DNA of 64,000 bases from NCBI GenBank assembly GCA_964017065.1, contig OZ024783.1, forward strand, positions 6,366,093-6,430,092, in the 5' to 3' direction. This stretch comes from Haliclona indistincta. Taxonomy: Eukaryota > Porifera > Demospongiae > Haplosclerida > Chalinidae. A model generated the notes under the pieces. That model saw only the letters and a program-made list of their open reading frames with translations. It ran no database searches and was not told the DNA's origin. The position numbers were made by a program, and so were the translations under genes. Below are positions 43,528 to 54,829 of the stretch, piece after piece (within the stretch, counting starts at the first letter, position 1; each line of letters begins with the position of its first letter).

Positions 43528-45089
43528 AAAAATTAATTACCAGAACAACCGTATCATAGCATTATCTCAATTGTGTATAACACAAACCAAGTTCTTGTGC
43601 CTCTTGCAGTTCAAACCCAAAGACAGCAGCATCGTTTTTCCGCCACTCATCACACCCTACCAAAGCAACAGAAACACCAGTTACAATAGCTATTGATGAT
43701 GTCAAATGTTATACATGTTACAAACTTCCCAATAACTTACACTAACACTCAGACGATATTATGCTAAAAACACAAAATTAAGCCATGGCACGATACATAC
43801 CAAAGTGAAGACACTGATAACACTGATATCAGATTGGAGTGAAGAAGGCTATCATGACGAGGATGAAGAATCACAACAAATACAAACTGAAGTACAAAAT
43901 ATGCATAGAAGAGCTAATTTCATATGTATTTGATATTGTTTGATCAACTAATATACCTGTACTTCTTTGTGTAACACTTGAACACAACAGTTGGGGCCAA
44001 CTAAATATTTATATTACTACACAGTGCCCTTTGGCTTAGGTACACTTTTGGTTTAACAGTCCAATTTCGTTAAAACTTTCACACAAGATGCACAAAACAT
44101 AGAAGAACGTGCAAAATACATAAAAACAACTGTTCCGCATACCAGAAAAAGTGTCCGTTCTTCTTGTCAAACAGGCATGATGGCGCCAAGGTTCTTCCTC
44201 GACTTCAAACTCGTACGCTTCAGCAGTTAGCCACGAACACAGACCGAAAACTAACCAGAAAGGTTCTCACATCCATATCCAAACGTTTTAGATTGTTTAA
44301 TCGATCTAACTGAGACCTGTACAGCAGAAAAAAGTACATACTGTACGCCAACTGCATGCCACTAAAAAGCGCCAAAATAGTAAGGACACGCCTCTTCCGC
44401 TTGCAAATAAAAATTACGGTTGCGATTCGACTGTTACGGCATGCTCATATCTTCGCCGCACGGGCGTTTCAAGCGATTCTAACCGTCTGAGGCGTCTTAG
44501 ACGATTTTTTCGATGCCAAAGAGACCTTTAGTAATAGCAGAAACGAAGTCTAAGGTGGTAAACCAGAGTTCACGTGATCACCCGTTTGTCATCTTCTTTC
44601 TTCTTCTTCTTATTCTTCAGAGAGTCTAGCACAGTAGTGAGCGAACCAAACGCAACTAAACTTACACAGAAGCAACGCTACCTATGACCATCAGTGCACC
44701 TGATATCTATTTAAGCCTAAAACACTAGCAGAAGCGAGTATTTCCAGGCTTTCTGCTTAAACTCCGTTACTAAGTTACGCCTACTCGCGCACGCCCGTGT
44801 ATGTGATTAATACAAGCGCACCTTAGTACAAATGGCGAGTGCTGCTGCCACTAGCAGTGTTCACAGCAGACGACAAGCAAATCTTCACTGTTACACTGGA
44901 TTTGCCCGTTCAGGCTTGTAAGAATGCTAGCTTAAGCTTACCTAATGTTGCGTGGTATGTGTTGCATACAGTGCAGAGCCGATTGAGTGCATGCAGCCAC
45001 GGTGCCTCGCAGTCAGTAGAATAGTTCTCTTTATACTGTATTAGCATAAGTGCCAACTAAGTCATCAATAAATAAAAAGAAAACAAACA

Positions 45090-45412
45090 AGTAATAAAAA
45101 CAATTTAACAAAAATGCAATAGATTTAGGGTTGGTACATGTATCGAAAAAGTATGGAAACAAGATTGTGAAAAGTAAACAAGATTTGAAATAAAAAGGAT
45201 ATTGTAGCAATAGCAGTGTAATGCTACCTCCCTAAATTAACTGCCTTCGATAGTTGTAGTTAATTTAATAGGGAGGTAGCATTACACTGCTATTGCTACA
45301 ATATCCTTTTTATTTCAAATCTTGTTTACTTTTCACAATCTTGTTTCCATACTTTTTCGATACATGTACCAACCCTAAATCTATTGCACTTTTGTTAAAA
45401 TGTTTTTATTAC
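45090..45412. repeat. Foldback, ~153 bp arms with 14 bp loop
   Basis: The left arm 45090-45242 is the near-perfect complement of 45257-45412 (for example AATGCTACCTCCCTAAATTAA versus TTAATTTAATAGGGAGGTAG). It forms the right end of the segment-B insertion. Confidence 0.85.
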
Positions 45413-45645
45413 TTTTAAATAAGCATTTTGCTGTGTTGAAGTTGTAATTCAGCATTGACCTCAAAACAATAAAGCTGCCTTATGGTACCCTCCTCTATAA
45501 TTTGAACATCTAGTGCAATGAAGGCTAACAATTTTAAAACTCCTGAACACACTAATCCGTGAGGAGAGAGGGAAAGATTGCTGTCACCATCAGCACACGT
45601 ATGGCAGTCACAGTAGAGACAAGGTTGTTGACTTGACACTAGGAT

Positions 45646-45780
45646 TGAGTGAGTGAGTGAGTGAGTGAGTGAGTGAGTGAGTGAGTGAGTGAGTGAGTGA
45701 GTGAGTGAGTGAGTGAGTGAGTGAGTGAGTGAGTGAGTGAGTGAGTGAGTGAGTGAGTGAGTGAGTGAGTGAGTGAGTGA
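45646..45780. repeat. (GAGT)n microsatellite beside MMS22L exon 1, copy B
   Basis: Uninterrupted tetranucleotide array in the same place relative to exon 1 as in segments A and C. Confidence 0.95.
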
Positions 45781-46279
45781 GAGTACATGACTTGAGTTGA
45801 CTCACGTGGTTAAATAGTCTAACCTGTTTCGCTGTGACTAGCCAGTGGATTCGTTGCAGTAACGGAGTTGTATTCGTTTCTCGTGTCTCTCTCTTCCTCA
45901 GGGGCCTCCTCTTGCTCTTGTTGTTCGTCAATCTCGAACAAACAGTCCAACATGTCGACGTCCATCTTGAAAGGCGCGGCTTTTGCTAAACAAATTTGAC
46001 GAGCGGTTCAATAAATTTTTTGAATGGTGCAAGCAATCCGGAGCTAGCCGTTCTGACTACCTGCTTATGCACAAGCTTTGCCTAACTCGCGACACGCATT
46101 TCATGGATTGTTCTTATAAAGCATGATTTGCAGTGAAATAATAATTGTATAGCCTGTACAAACACATAATGACATACAATTTTCACATGATGCTACAACT
46201 TTTTTGGTCATAATATTCCCACTCTCCTGTATGACAAAAATTAACATCAACATCAGTCATAATATTTCTTACAACATAC

Positions 46280-48075
46280 CTTGATCCGAAAAAAATAGTT
46301 TTGACTTTACTGGAAATTGTCCCACATCGAGCATCGTGCATTGCATCGATAAGTCTTGCCCAAGTGTGAGGCTCATCTCCTATCCTCCCCTTGCACCATT
46401 GAGTGAACATAGCTCTGCAACGATCCTCAACTGACGCATTATTTTCAGCTATGTTTTGCAGATCGTAATCTTCACAGTTCAAAAGAGCACCAATTTTTCG
46501 CCACTGAGAAGCGACTTCGTCAATGATGTACACAGAATGGTGTTCAGCAGTAGCACTGTCAACGTACTTCAAGCAAGTTAGATCTTTAATAGACGGTGTT
46601 CCACCTAATCATTAAAATTAAGAGTACAGTTGAATAATTAATGCAGCTGCAATAAACGGGTACAATGGAACCCCGATAATCCGGACCTCTACTGAAATTG
46701 CGGACACCCCGTTTTAAAGGACACCAAATGTGGGCACCAACCGATGACGAGTGTATATTTCAACCCCTAAGAAGAGGACACACCGTCAATCAGGACAATT
46801 TAAAAAAGTCTCAATGGTGTCCGGATTAGAGGGGTCCCACTGTAAGTGCATGCGTCTACAATAAATGTTTTTTTTAGCATTGCATGCATGGTTAATTATT
46901 ATAGCTGCTACCTACATGTAGAAATAAATCATTCACAACATATACAATACAAAATTAATTGCGAACATAATAATTATAATTTTGCTTCTAACAATTTTAT
47001 CCTGCTCTGATACCTTGTAGAGATGCTGGGTCATTTTGAAGGCTGATTCGTCTTGGAGGTGTTGTTTTACCACCGCTACTAGATGGCATAGAATAGCTGT
47101 TCGGTCTTTGAGCCGATGAAACATTTTCTTCCACTACTAGTTCTGGTTTACTCTTTTGAATTTTAGGCCTTGTAGTATTGGTACGCAGCACAGTGACCCT
47201 GTGGGGTATTCCATCTGAACCAGTTATCATCATTCCTGTGGGTTCTGCTTTTGGCTTTTTCTCTGCAAAAGTGAAAACAACGAGTCACCTAGACATGTCG
47301 CTACATTGATTCCATGGTACAACTGTTTAAATTCGCATATAGCTCCACTGAAATATTCACAACATGTACAATACAAAATTAATTGCGAACATAACAATTA
47401 TAATTTTGCTTAATTCTAACAATAATATTATTTTATCCTGCTCTGATACCTTGTAGAGATGCTGGGTCATTTTGAAGGCTGTTTCGTCTTGGAGGTGTTG
47501 TTTTATCACCGCTACTAGATGGCGTAGAATAGCTGTTTGGTCTTTGAGCCGATGAAACGTTTTCATCTTCCACTAACAGTAGTTCTGGTTTACTCTTTTG
47601 AAATTTAGGCCTTGTAGTATTGGTACGCCGCACAGTGACCCTGTGGGGAATTCCATCTGAACCTGTTATCATCATTCCTGTGGGTTCAGCTTTTGGCTTT
47701 TTCTCTGCAAAAGTGAAAACAAAGAGTCACCTATACATGTCGCTACATTGATTCCATGGTACAACTGTTTAATTCGCATAGCTCCATGATTGCACTATCG
47801 CACGATTACCTTTCTTCGTTCTTTGCAATGCGCTGTGTTCATTCATCGCTCTGGGGTCCTCTCCGACTAGAAAAATGCTTGGTCTCCTGCTAGTGTCAGC
47901 GGCCACAGCTTTGGCACTGATTCGCCATTCTTCGCCAAATGGCGCTTACTGCCGCTAACAGCTGGTGGCTCTTCTGTATGCGATGATGTAGTTTTATTAC
48001 GATTGCGTTTTTTCTCCTTCTTGCTAAGTGGTTCTTGTTTTTGCACTTCTGTTTGTTCTGCAACAGCATCTTTGC
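46280..48075 (-). pseudogene. Death-domain gene, copy B (1-base deletion in N-terminal exon)
   Basis: Four exons: 47810-48075 (basic, KQEPLSKKEKKRNRNKTTS), 47450-47704 and 47014-47262 (tandem duplicates, both starting EKKPKAEP and containing GMMITGSDGIPHRV and TNTTRP), and the Death exon 46280-46604 (QWRKIGALLNCEDYDLQNIA ... TWARLIDAMHDAR). The first exon lacks one base present in copy C (CCAAAGCTG versus CCAATAACTG), which shifts the frame after NGESVP. The two middle exons are 255 and 249 bp, both multiples of three. No start exon was found upstream. Compared with A, the Death exon has one extra base near its donor (325 versus 324 bp). Confidence 0.7.
46663..46842. mobile_element. pogo-like MITE
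   Basis: CAATGGAACCCCGATAATCC / GGATTAGAGGGGTCCCACTG ends with TA flanks, in the intron before the Death exon. An almost identical copy lies at the same place in segment C (61691-61870), so it predates the B/C duplication. Confidence 0.8.
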
Positions 48076-48326
48076 CTGCATAGAATCAATCAATTAACTT
48101 AAGTGCGGCACTTAATTAATTATCGTACACGCGTAATATTATGCTAAACTCAGTGTACTCACTTGGATGTCCTCCCATGGTAAGAGAAAGAAAGATCAGA
48201 GTGCGTATAGATCACGATATCACGTTTGTGAATTAACAATTTGGGCAAGAAAATCTCTTTTATGAGTCTTGCTGTTTGTCTCCCTCCACCCACTTTAGCA
48301 AGAAACCACTCACATTCGCATTATGA

Positions 48327-48709
48327 CAAGAAAATAAAAAGATTTCTAACGAAATCAAAAGGATGTAGGGATAAAGAAATCTGCTACTGGTCCACAATGT
48401 AAACCAACAAGGAGCAAGCATGGAATGGTAACACGATTGACTTGCTAACAGACCATAGATCCCTACATCAGTGGCTGTACATAACATTTTGACTATACTA
48501 TAAGCTAACCAATGCATGTCAGGTGTCAGTCAATAGCAATTAGCAGAACTGCTGTAGTCAGCCACTGATGTAGGGATCTATGGTCTGTTAGCAAGTCAAT
48601 CGTGTTACCATTCCATGCTTGCTCCTTGTTGGTTTACATTGTGGACCAGTAGCAGATTTCTTTATCCCTACATCCTTTTGATTTCGTTAGAAATCTTTTT
48701 ATTTTCTTG
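48327..48709. repeat. Foldback, ~151 bp arms with ~80 bp loop
   Basis: 48327-48478 is the near-perfect complement of 48559-48709 (GATGTAGGGATAAAGAAATC and its partner near 48655-48675). Together with 48710-49530 it is absent from the matching place in segment A (39 kb). Confidence 0.85.
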
Positions 48710-49600
48710 TTTGTGTCCTTTTTTCTTTTACAGTGAGTTTCAAATTTTTGGTGCAGTTCGAATTCGGCAAGATAATGTATCTCTTTTTTGTTACCATCAT
48801 TGATTTGGTTTGCTTTTCTTGATAATTGCTTTTTAACTTGTAGCTCCTAAATACTGAAACTAGCTCATGCATTCATGTATGCTGCAGCCTGGATGCACAG
48901 CATACGAGCCCCGCCCACTCTGGTTTAGAATTTTCTGTATGGCTGTGATACTATCTGGCTAGCAGCAGAACGGTGATACTACACGACCTTACTCTGTGAG
49001 TTGTTCTTCGAAGACTCCAGACGCCAATATGCGCTCTCCATACGGCGATACTCTACATGTGTGTTTGGTCACGTGCGTATTACGTAATCACAATAATGGC
49101 GTCAAACACTTAGCTGATAACTGTTCGTGATCGTGAGCTCGTCAAATGTATATCGTCGTTTCGCTAAAAAGTAAGTTCAAAAGGCACATGCCAGGAGAAT
49201 TTCACGACTGTTCGTGGGTGTTTTGGTCTTGACACTGCTCGCGTAAAGGCGCTAGGCGAGTGGAAAGAAAGAAAGAAAACGAAGATGACGAAAGTCGATT
49301 TTCACCGTTTCCAGGTTCGTCACTTTAGTAACTATTTCGAGCAATCTCCTTGCTACTGTAAGATGGGGCAACGCCAGAGAGCAGATCTAAGTGTCTTTGG
49401 ACGTATAAAATTCATCACCAGGCGAAATATCAGCGTTTGAACGCTAATACATTGTATGTAGCCGCCATCTTCTTTTCTCGTTCATCCCTACATAGGGAGT
49501 CACTACCGTGCCTCCCTAATAAGTAGCAGTGTATACGCTGCCAGATGTTTGATGGTTACTTCAATCATGATAATTCTGTAATACAATTGTAAGTGGAGTA
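48710..49600. other. Non-coding stretch between foldback and MITE
   Basis: No gene seen. A CGCCATCTTCTTTTCTCG and ATGGCGTC context hints at a promoter or first exon near 49.0-49.5 kb, possibly the missing 5' end of the Death-domain gene, but no reading frame supports it. Confidence 0.35.
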
Positions 49601-49891
49601 AAGTGGAGCCCCTCTAAGGCAAACACCATCTGGACCAAAGAGAGGGTGCATGTCCTCTGGTCATGGGTTTAGTATACATTATGTGGGGATTCAACATCCC
49701 ATCCTGTTCCTTTGCTTTTGCAAGCATCATCCTATCTTCAGTGTTCCTTTACTTTTGCAAGCATCATCCCATCTTGTTCCTTCACTTTTGCAAGCATCAT
49801 CCCTACACTTTTTATTTTTTTTATTAAAACCTTTTTACTTTACTACATTATGTGGGGATTCAATAAGTATCTTCTAAGAGGGGTTCCACTG
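49601..49891. mobile_element. pogo-like MITE carrying a ~32 bp tandem repeat
   Basis: AGTGGAGCCCCTCTAAGGC and CTAAGAGGGGTTCCACTG face each other. The interior has three units of TTTTGCAAGCATCATCC (49700-49815) and ATTATGTGGGGATTCAA twice. Confidence 0.65.
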
Positions 49892-49920
49892 TACCTATGT
49901 ACACTAGTATAATCTTTATA

Positions 49921-50148
49921 ATGCTTCTTAAGTTGCAGTGGTCTCGGCTATAGAATGATAAAATTGTGTCTCAATGCAAAGTTGGTTGTGGAGTGTGTAT
50001 TCGTATTATGTAGCATTGTTCAGTGATCTCCTGAGGAGGGTGTGTCAGTTGAGTGAGTATAACAAGTCTGAACTGATCCACTCGAGCCATGATGAACTGG
50101 CTCTGTGAGTATTGCTCACCATCGCCGGACTTCAGCAGCTTCAAGTAC
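49921..50148 (-). pseudogene. Orphan MMS22L-like exon fragment
   Basis: After an acceptor (TTTTTGTCACAG) in phase 2 the frame reads YLKLLKSGDGEQYSQSQF and VILTQLTHPPQEI, resembling exon 4 (RYLIPSC...ILTQLTYVS), then stops. The last ~50 bp match 40672-40740 and faintly the SWDYYHRHL exon at 9850. Probably a relic of an older, diverged MMS22L copy at the edge of segment C. Confidence 0.45.
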
Positions 50149-51093
50149 CTGTGACAAAAACACATAGTTTTCATATTCTCTCATATTATGGAGACTCAAT
50201 GCATGCATGCTATGGATTCTAAGCTTATAATACATGCATAGTAGTATATATATAGTATATAGTATAAAAGTACCCTATACGTTCCTGGAAATACAAAACA
50301 GGGGTTCCAGTACTAAACGTTTCAGACCCGAAGCCAAAAAAGGGTGGGTGGGTGGGTAAAGACTATTTGGCATTTATTGAAAAAATAGTACATGCAGGTA
50401 TTTTAGGAGTTTCTGGTCTATTTCTGACCAGATATGTGCATAATTTCATCATGTTCATTAATCAGGTAATAGATTGTTTATTTTCTGAATATTTTTTGCA
50501 GCTGCAGCCTTGGGAAAGTTGCTGTCATGGCTTATGCTAGCTCTTTTAGTGTTCTGCTGTGTGGTAGTCGCTGAGTGCTGTTGTTTCAAAACCGCAGTCA
50601 CAGTAACAGCGCTTTTTATGCTGCTGCTAACACGTAGCGGTTCCTCTAACACCTAGCTGACTATTCTGTTCATGCGGATACATGCAGCAAAGCAAAAACA
50701 TGTACATGAGTGCAAGAGGGTTAAAATAATTATAGCATATAATTGTTATAATTATAATTATATATAATTATGTCAATAATTATTCAGTTGTTCATCTGCA
50801 AGACAGAGACACACAATAGTGATTCTCATAATTATGTGATTCTATAAATAAATATTCCAACGATATTTATTGTTGGAATATTCCAATTCCAATAATGTAC
50901 GCATACGTGTATAACTTTGAACTTAATGAATGATGAAAATTAATTATAATGTACACACTAATGCTACCATGTAGATGTGTACATATTACAGCAATACTAT
51001 TATTATTATAACGAGGTCTGCATGCAAAGTAACCTATCTAATACCTAGACTATAGTGTTGAACAGCTTGCATGCTGGAGTAGACACTTCCTGC

Positions 51094-52130
51094 TCACAGC
51101 AGGTATACGCCACTGTGACGAATATCAGCCACCAGTAAATAGCCGCACTTGTAGCCCATGGCAACGTCGAGTGGATCGCCAAAACCAGTTATTCTTTTAG
51201 TCAGTAGACCAGTGTGGGTGAAGACGAACACTTGACGACGAGAACGATCACTTATGATCGAGTAATGATTACTATCGATCAGTAATCCATCAGCACGAGC
51301 TAGTTGAGGGTAGAGATGCTGTCCCACTTTGTGTCCCCTGTAGGTGAACATCTCGACAACCTTGCCCCAAGTTGAAACATGCAGGTACCCAGTGGGATCA
51401 AACGCCAGCCCACGAGCATTAGCAGTTGTGGTTTCGAAACGATACGCGATATCATATTACGGGTGATGATATTGTAAGCAAGAATCTTCTTCGTCGGCCA
51501 AATTGTAGTATACAGCAGATTTTTTCGTGCAGTAAAACGCAGGAATTTATGCCCGGCCGCAAAGACTCTTTCATAAGTACCACTACTGGTAAACTGCAGT
51601 ATTCTTCTACCATTGTAGTCCGCATAGAATAGTTTGTTACGTGCGAAGACACATCCAGCGCTGTATAGAACCCTAGCGGGTAGATTGATCTGTTTTACCA
51701 TCCAGCCACAGGTGTCGTACAAGAAGACGAACTTTCGATTAGGAAGCCAAGAAGTAGTTACAAAGAATCCATCAGCTCTAACGCAAACAGCACCTGGCCT
51801 AGGAGTTAAATTCTGGAAAGATTTTCGCCTCTTGGGATTCATCCTGGGATAGTCAGCAGAACAAGTTGGTACGGGTGGCAACGTTTCATTAACAGCAGAA
51901 TCACCGATTCTGTTATCGATAAAATCTTTATCGGTAAAATCTTCAAACTCATCATCGGTGGGGTAATCATCAATGGGGTAATCATCAACTGTTACATCGA
52001 TAGGGTCCTCATCATGAAGAGTTTCCAGATTAGTTGAAGCCAGTGCCTGTACCAGAAGGAAAGAGCTGGCAACCAGAAAAAGGAGCAATGTAGAACGTAT
52101 CATAGCCATGGTTGAGTAACTCATTGACAC
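51094..52130 (-). pseudogene. Secreted NHL propeller, copy 5 (frameshifted)
   Basis: Same start context, signal peptide and linker (with DDYPIDDYPTDDEFEDF) as copies 1-4. Five extra bases (ATCAT) near 51450, compared with the CGATATTACGGG of copy 4, shift the frame between blades 3 and 4. The remaining blades 4-6 are intact in another frame down to SGVYLL at 51094. It lies in segment C and is closest to copy 4. Confidence 0.8.
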
Positions 52131-53504
52131 TTAAGATTTTTCTAAGCAAACTGACTCCTTTTATTAGGCAGAAAAATAATTCAAACTTCCAGGATGTTTG
52201 TTTCTTGAATGTAAAGTTCCGTAGTTACATTTTTACACTAAAACTTCTTGTACGGTATGCTTTGATATTACATTTTTATAACAGTGCAAGGCTGCGTTGG
52301 ATGGAGCTGAGGCTGTGTTTCAGCTAAAATAGAGATTGTCATGTACCCACATGTAATAAGTATTTTATTTCAATTATTGCTCTAAAGGAATATTTAGTAA
52401 TACTCAAAACTTCTTATCATGCAGCAACTTTGAACACATGGTATGTTGCTAGAATAATTATAAGCCAGCTATGGAATAACTAGGCCAGCTTGAGCTATAG
52501 GCCATGCACGATGCAAGAGAAGTGTCATGGACAGTACTATACATGAAATTGTCTGCATTCAGGATAGACCTTTTAACTAAGTGGTTAGTTGGCCTGGTAG
52601 CCAACACTCATTTCAACTAGCAAAGGCCTATAGTTATCTGGCAAATGATTACTCCATTAAGCCTACCCTATACCTAACATGTACCCTTTGTGGGCATATA
52701 AATGTCATGGTTCACATATTGAGCCATATTAATACTATCCATGAAATTAATTTTAAGTGCCAGTTCCAAAATTAAACACCCCAATATTTTCTCGCCATAC
52801 AGTATGCATTTTGGGCAGTGTCAAAAATAGTGCATGCCTGATCTCTTAGAGCCGTGACTCACCATCGTGGCACACACTCTTGTCTGATAGGTTGCAGTTG
52901 TTTGCGTACGTGTGTGGGTCATGAGGCCGATTCCACAAGGGACACCTCCTGGCAGAGGAGGCTAACCTTCGGTGGTTTATCCAAGATGGACTGGTCATCA
53001 AACCAATGTATCTCACACTAAAAGTGCATTATTGTTAGCATTGGTAGGGTCATCAGATACAATACAGCAGTCAAACTAAGACCAAAACTAATCAAAGTGC
53101 TGTTATTCACCATTAATTTTGCTTTATTAAAACTTAAATTACTACGACGAAAAGTAATGAAGTAGGTAAAGCCGATAGCTTCTAGGTTCCTCTAACACCT
53201 AGCTGACTATTTTATTCATGATACATGCAGCAAAGCAAAAACATGTACATATACATGAAAGGATGTTCTCCTGAAAAGTGTGTACCGCAAACATACAAAC
53301 CCTGTGAAGTTAGAAAACAATAAGTTCCGAAAAAGCGTAAAAATGTAATTTTGCAATCCACTAGAGCCAGCAAGTTCTAAGCATTATAAGTGCATATGCT
53401 TAACAATCAGCACCTAAATTTTCTCAGCAAGACAATGTACTATTGCACGTCTTTGTAAATAGTGCCGACTTGCTGCTAACAACTTGTCAGCCTGCTTGCA
53501 CAAT

Positions 53505-53760
53505 TTTTATTATTATTATTATTATTATTGTGAAACACACCACGTAAGGTGCAGAGTTGACATAAGTTATGCCGTAGCAATTGTTCTTAACATTGAATCA
53601 ATCGGAGAGGAGCCATGTACTACATCAGAATCAATGCTCGAGAGAATAAACGATCGCAATACACCTGCACACTCTACACCTTCACGATCTGCGATCCTCT
53701 ACACCACTCTACACTCTTCATGGCTGCGATCCTCTGGCCTTCACACTCCTACTATCTTTT
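53505..53760 (-). mobile_element. Short retroposon-like insertion with (TAA)n tail
   Basis: Absent from units 3 and 4 of the array (GCACAATTTTTATGATCAATG). On the minus strand it ends in TAATAATAATAATAA, as in CR1/L2-type LINE or SINE 3' ends. It carries a doubled GTAGAG...GGATCGCAG motif and no coding frame. Confidence 0.55.
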
Positions 53761-53898
53761 ATGATCAAAGATAGTAAGCAGACTGTGAAGAGTTTTGTCT
53801 TCAGATCACCAGCAACAGTATGTGCACACACCATTGCTAATGATTAAACAGCTTGCTTCTATGTCAGGTCCTAATTCGCTCAGCTGTTGTATGTGTTA

Positions 53899-54060
53899 TA
53901 GTGCGTTTACACTAGCAACTTTAGAACTGGACCAGACTAGTTTAATTCTAATAGAGCGACTAGTACTTGGGAAGTGCCAGTTGTTATACTAGTATCAACC
54001 TTTAAGAATAAAACTACATCAGTCTGGCACAGTTCTGAAGTTGCTAGTGTAAACGCACTA
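53899..54060. mobile_element. MITE with TTA target duplication
   Basis: Ends TAGTGCGTTTACACTAGCAA / TTGCTAGTGTAAACGCACTA, TTA on both sides (53896-53898, 54061-54063). Segment A shows the empty site at 25365-25375 (GGTTTGTTAGTTTCC). Confidence 0.8.
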
Positions 54061-54264
54061 TTAGTTTCCTCGAATTTCTTCGCCCCGATCGCGCGCTCTC
54101 AACCGCGCGCTAAAACGAGTGATGACATAACATGGGAAATTCCCTGTAAATCTATTAATAGCAAGGGGGAAATCCCAGGGAACTCCCCTTCTACTTGGCA
54201 GTATAATAAACAATACAGCAGTGACCACCAGCAAAGCACAGCATCGCGCAAGAGAAGAAGAATC

Positions 54265-54741
54265 ATGTCAATCTTCGGCTTATTCGAGTGCCGTTGTGGC
54301 AATATTTGGACTTGCACTAATGCTGAGCGAGGAGTATCCCAAGAATGCAGTAACTGCTTGAGATATGTGCGGCCTCGTAAAGCAATGTTTGGTCGGTTTG
54401 AGTGTGACTGTGGCAAAGTATGGCACAGCAAGAGAGCTGTGGAAGGCTACATGCAAGAGTGTGATGACTGTGGAGAATATGTAGAACCATTAGACCTCAA
54501 AGAAGTGAAAATGTTTGGACTGTTCAAGTGTCCAGAGTGCTCCCACGAGTGGGCCAGTGCCAGTGCTTGGGTTGGTTACACACAGGGCTGTACTGAATGT
54601 GATGAAGACACCCTGCCCTACCAACTCAACTACCTACGACGAAAAAAGGGAGGCTGGCAGCAACTGAACGACAAATCTCACATCAGCAGTCTCTGTGGGA
54701 AGTGCAGGGAACAAGGATATAATTGTGCTATACTGAACTGA
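54265..54741 (+). CDS. ZAR1-like 3CxxC-type zinc-binding protein, copy C
   Basis: 158 residues, intact, the same three-module plan as the copy at 25570. All module cysteines are kept (FECRCGNIWTC...CSNC; FECDCGKVWHSKRA...CDDC; FKCPECSHEWASASAW...CTEC; LCGKCREQGYNC). Start chosen at 54265 by alignment with copy A; an upstream in-frame Met at 53974 lies inside the MITE and is not credible. The upstream TATA box of copy A is changed to TATAATAAAC, and a MITE sits 200 bp upstream, so expression may differ. Strict conservation of cysteines suggests recent origin or selection. Confidence 0.75.
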   Translation: MSIFGLFECRCGNIWTCTNAERGVSQECSNCLRYVRPRKAMFGRFECDCGKVWHSKRAVEGYMQECDDCGEYVEPLDLKEVKMFGLFKCPECSHEWASASAWVGYTQGCTECDEDTLPYQLNYLRRKKGGWQQLNDKSHISSLCGKCREQGYNCAILN

Positions 54742-54829
54742 TGCACAACAAAGAAAAGACCGAAAGAAAACCTGATTGTATCGAGACAGTAATATCAACG
54801 TGATAGATCAATAGAGAACAATGAGTGTG

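Larger units (their letters stand above)
42048..45412. mobile_element. 3.4 kb insertion private to segment B
   Basis: C reads CCGGGGCATTTATAAATAAGCATTT straight through at 59258-59284. In B the two halves are separated by this segment. The left end opens with a hairpin (TATGCCACGAGG...CGTGGCATA) and the right end is a 150 bp-arm foldback. Inside are two plus-strand ORFs, a nested hAT-like MITE, and a direct repeat CTTAGGTACACTTTTGGTTT (42886, 44036). TTTA may be the target duplication. The stretch from 43530 to 45090 shows no convincing gene. Confidence 0.6.
41619..45965 (-). pseudogene. MMS22L: MMS22L copy B, exons 1-2 only (frameshifted)
   Basis: Exon 1 45824-45965 is intact with both splice context and ATG (142 bp as in A and C). 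Exon 2 41619-41751 is 133 bp against 129 bp in A and C; four extra bases near its 3' end destroy the frame after LLLHG. No exons 3-5 follow downstream. The intron between them is enlarged to 4 kb by a segment absent from C (42048-45412). Confidence 0.75.
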
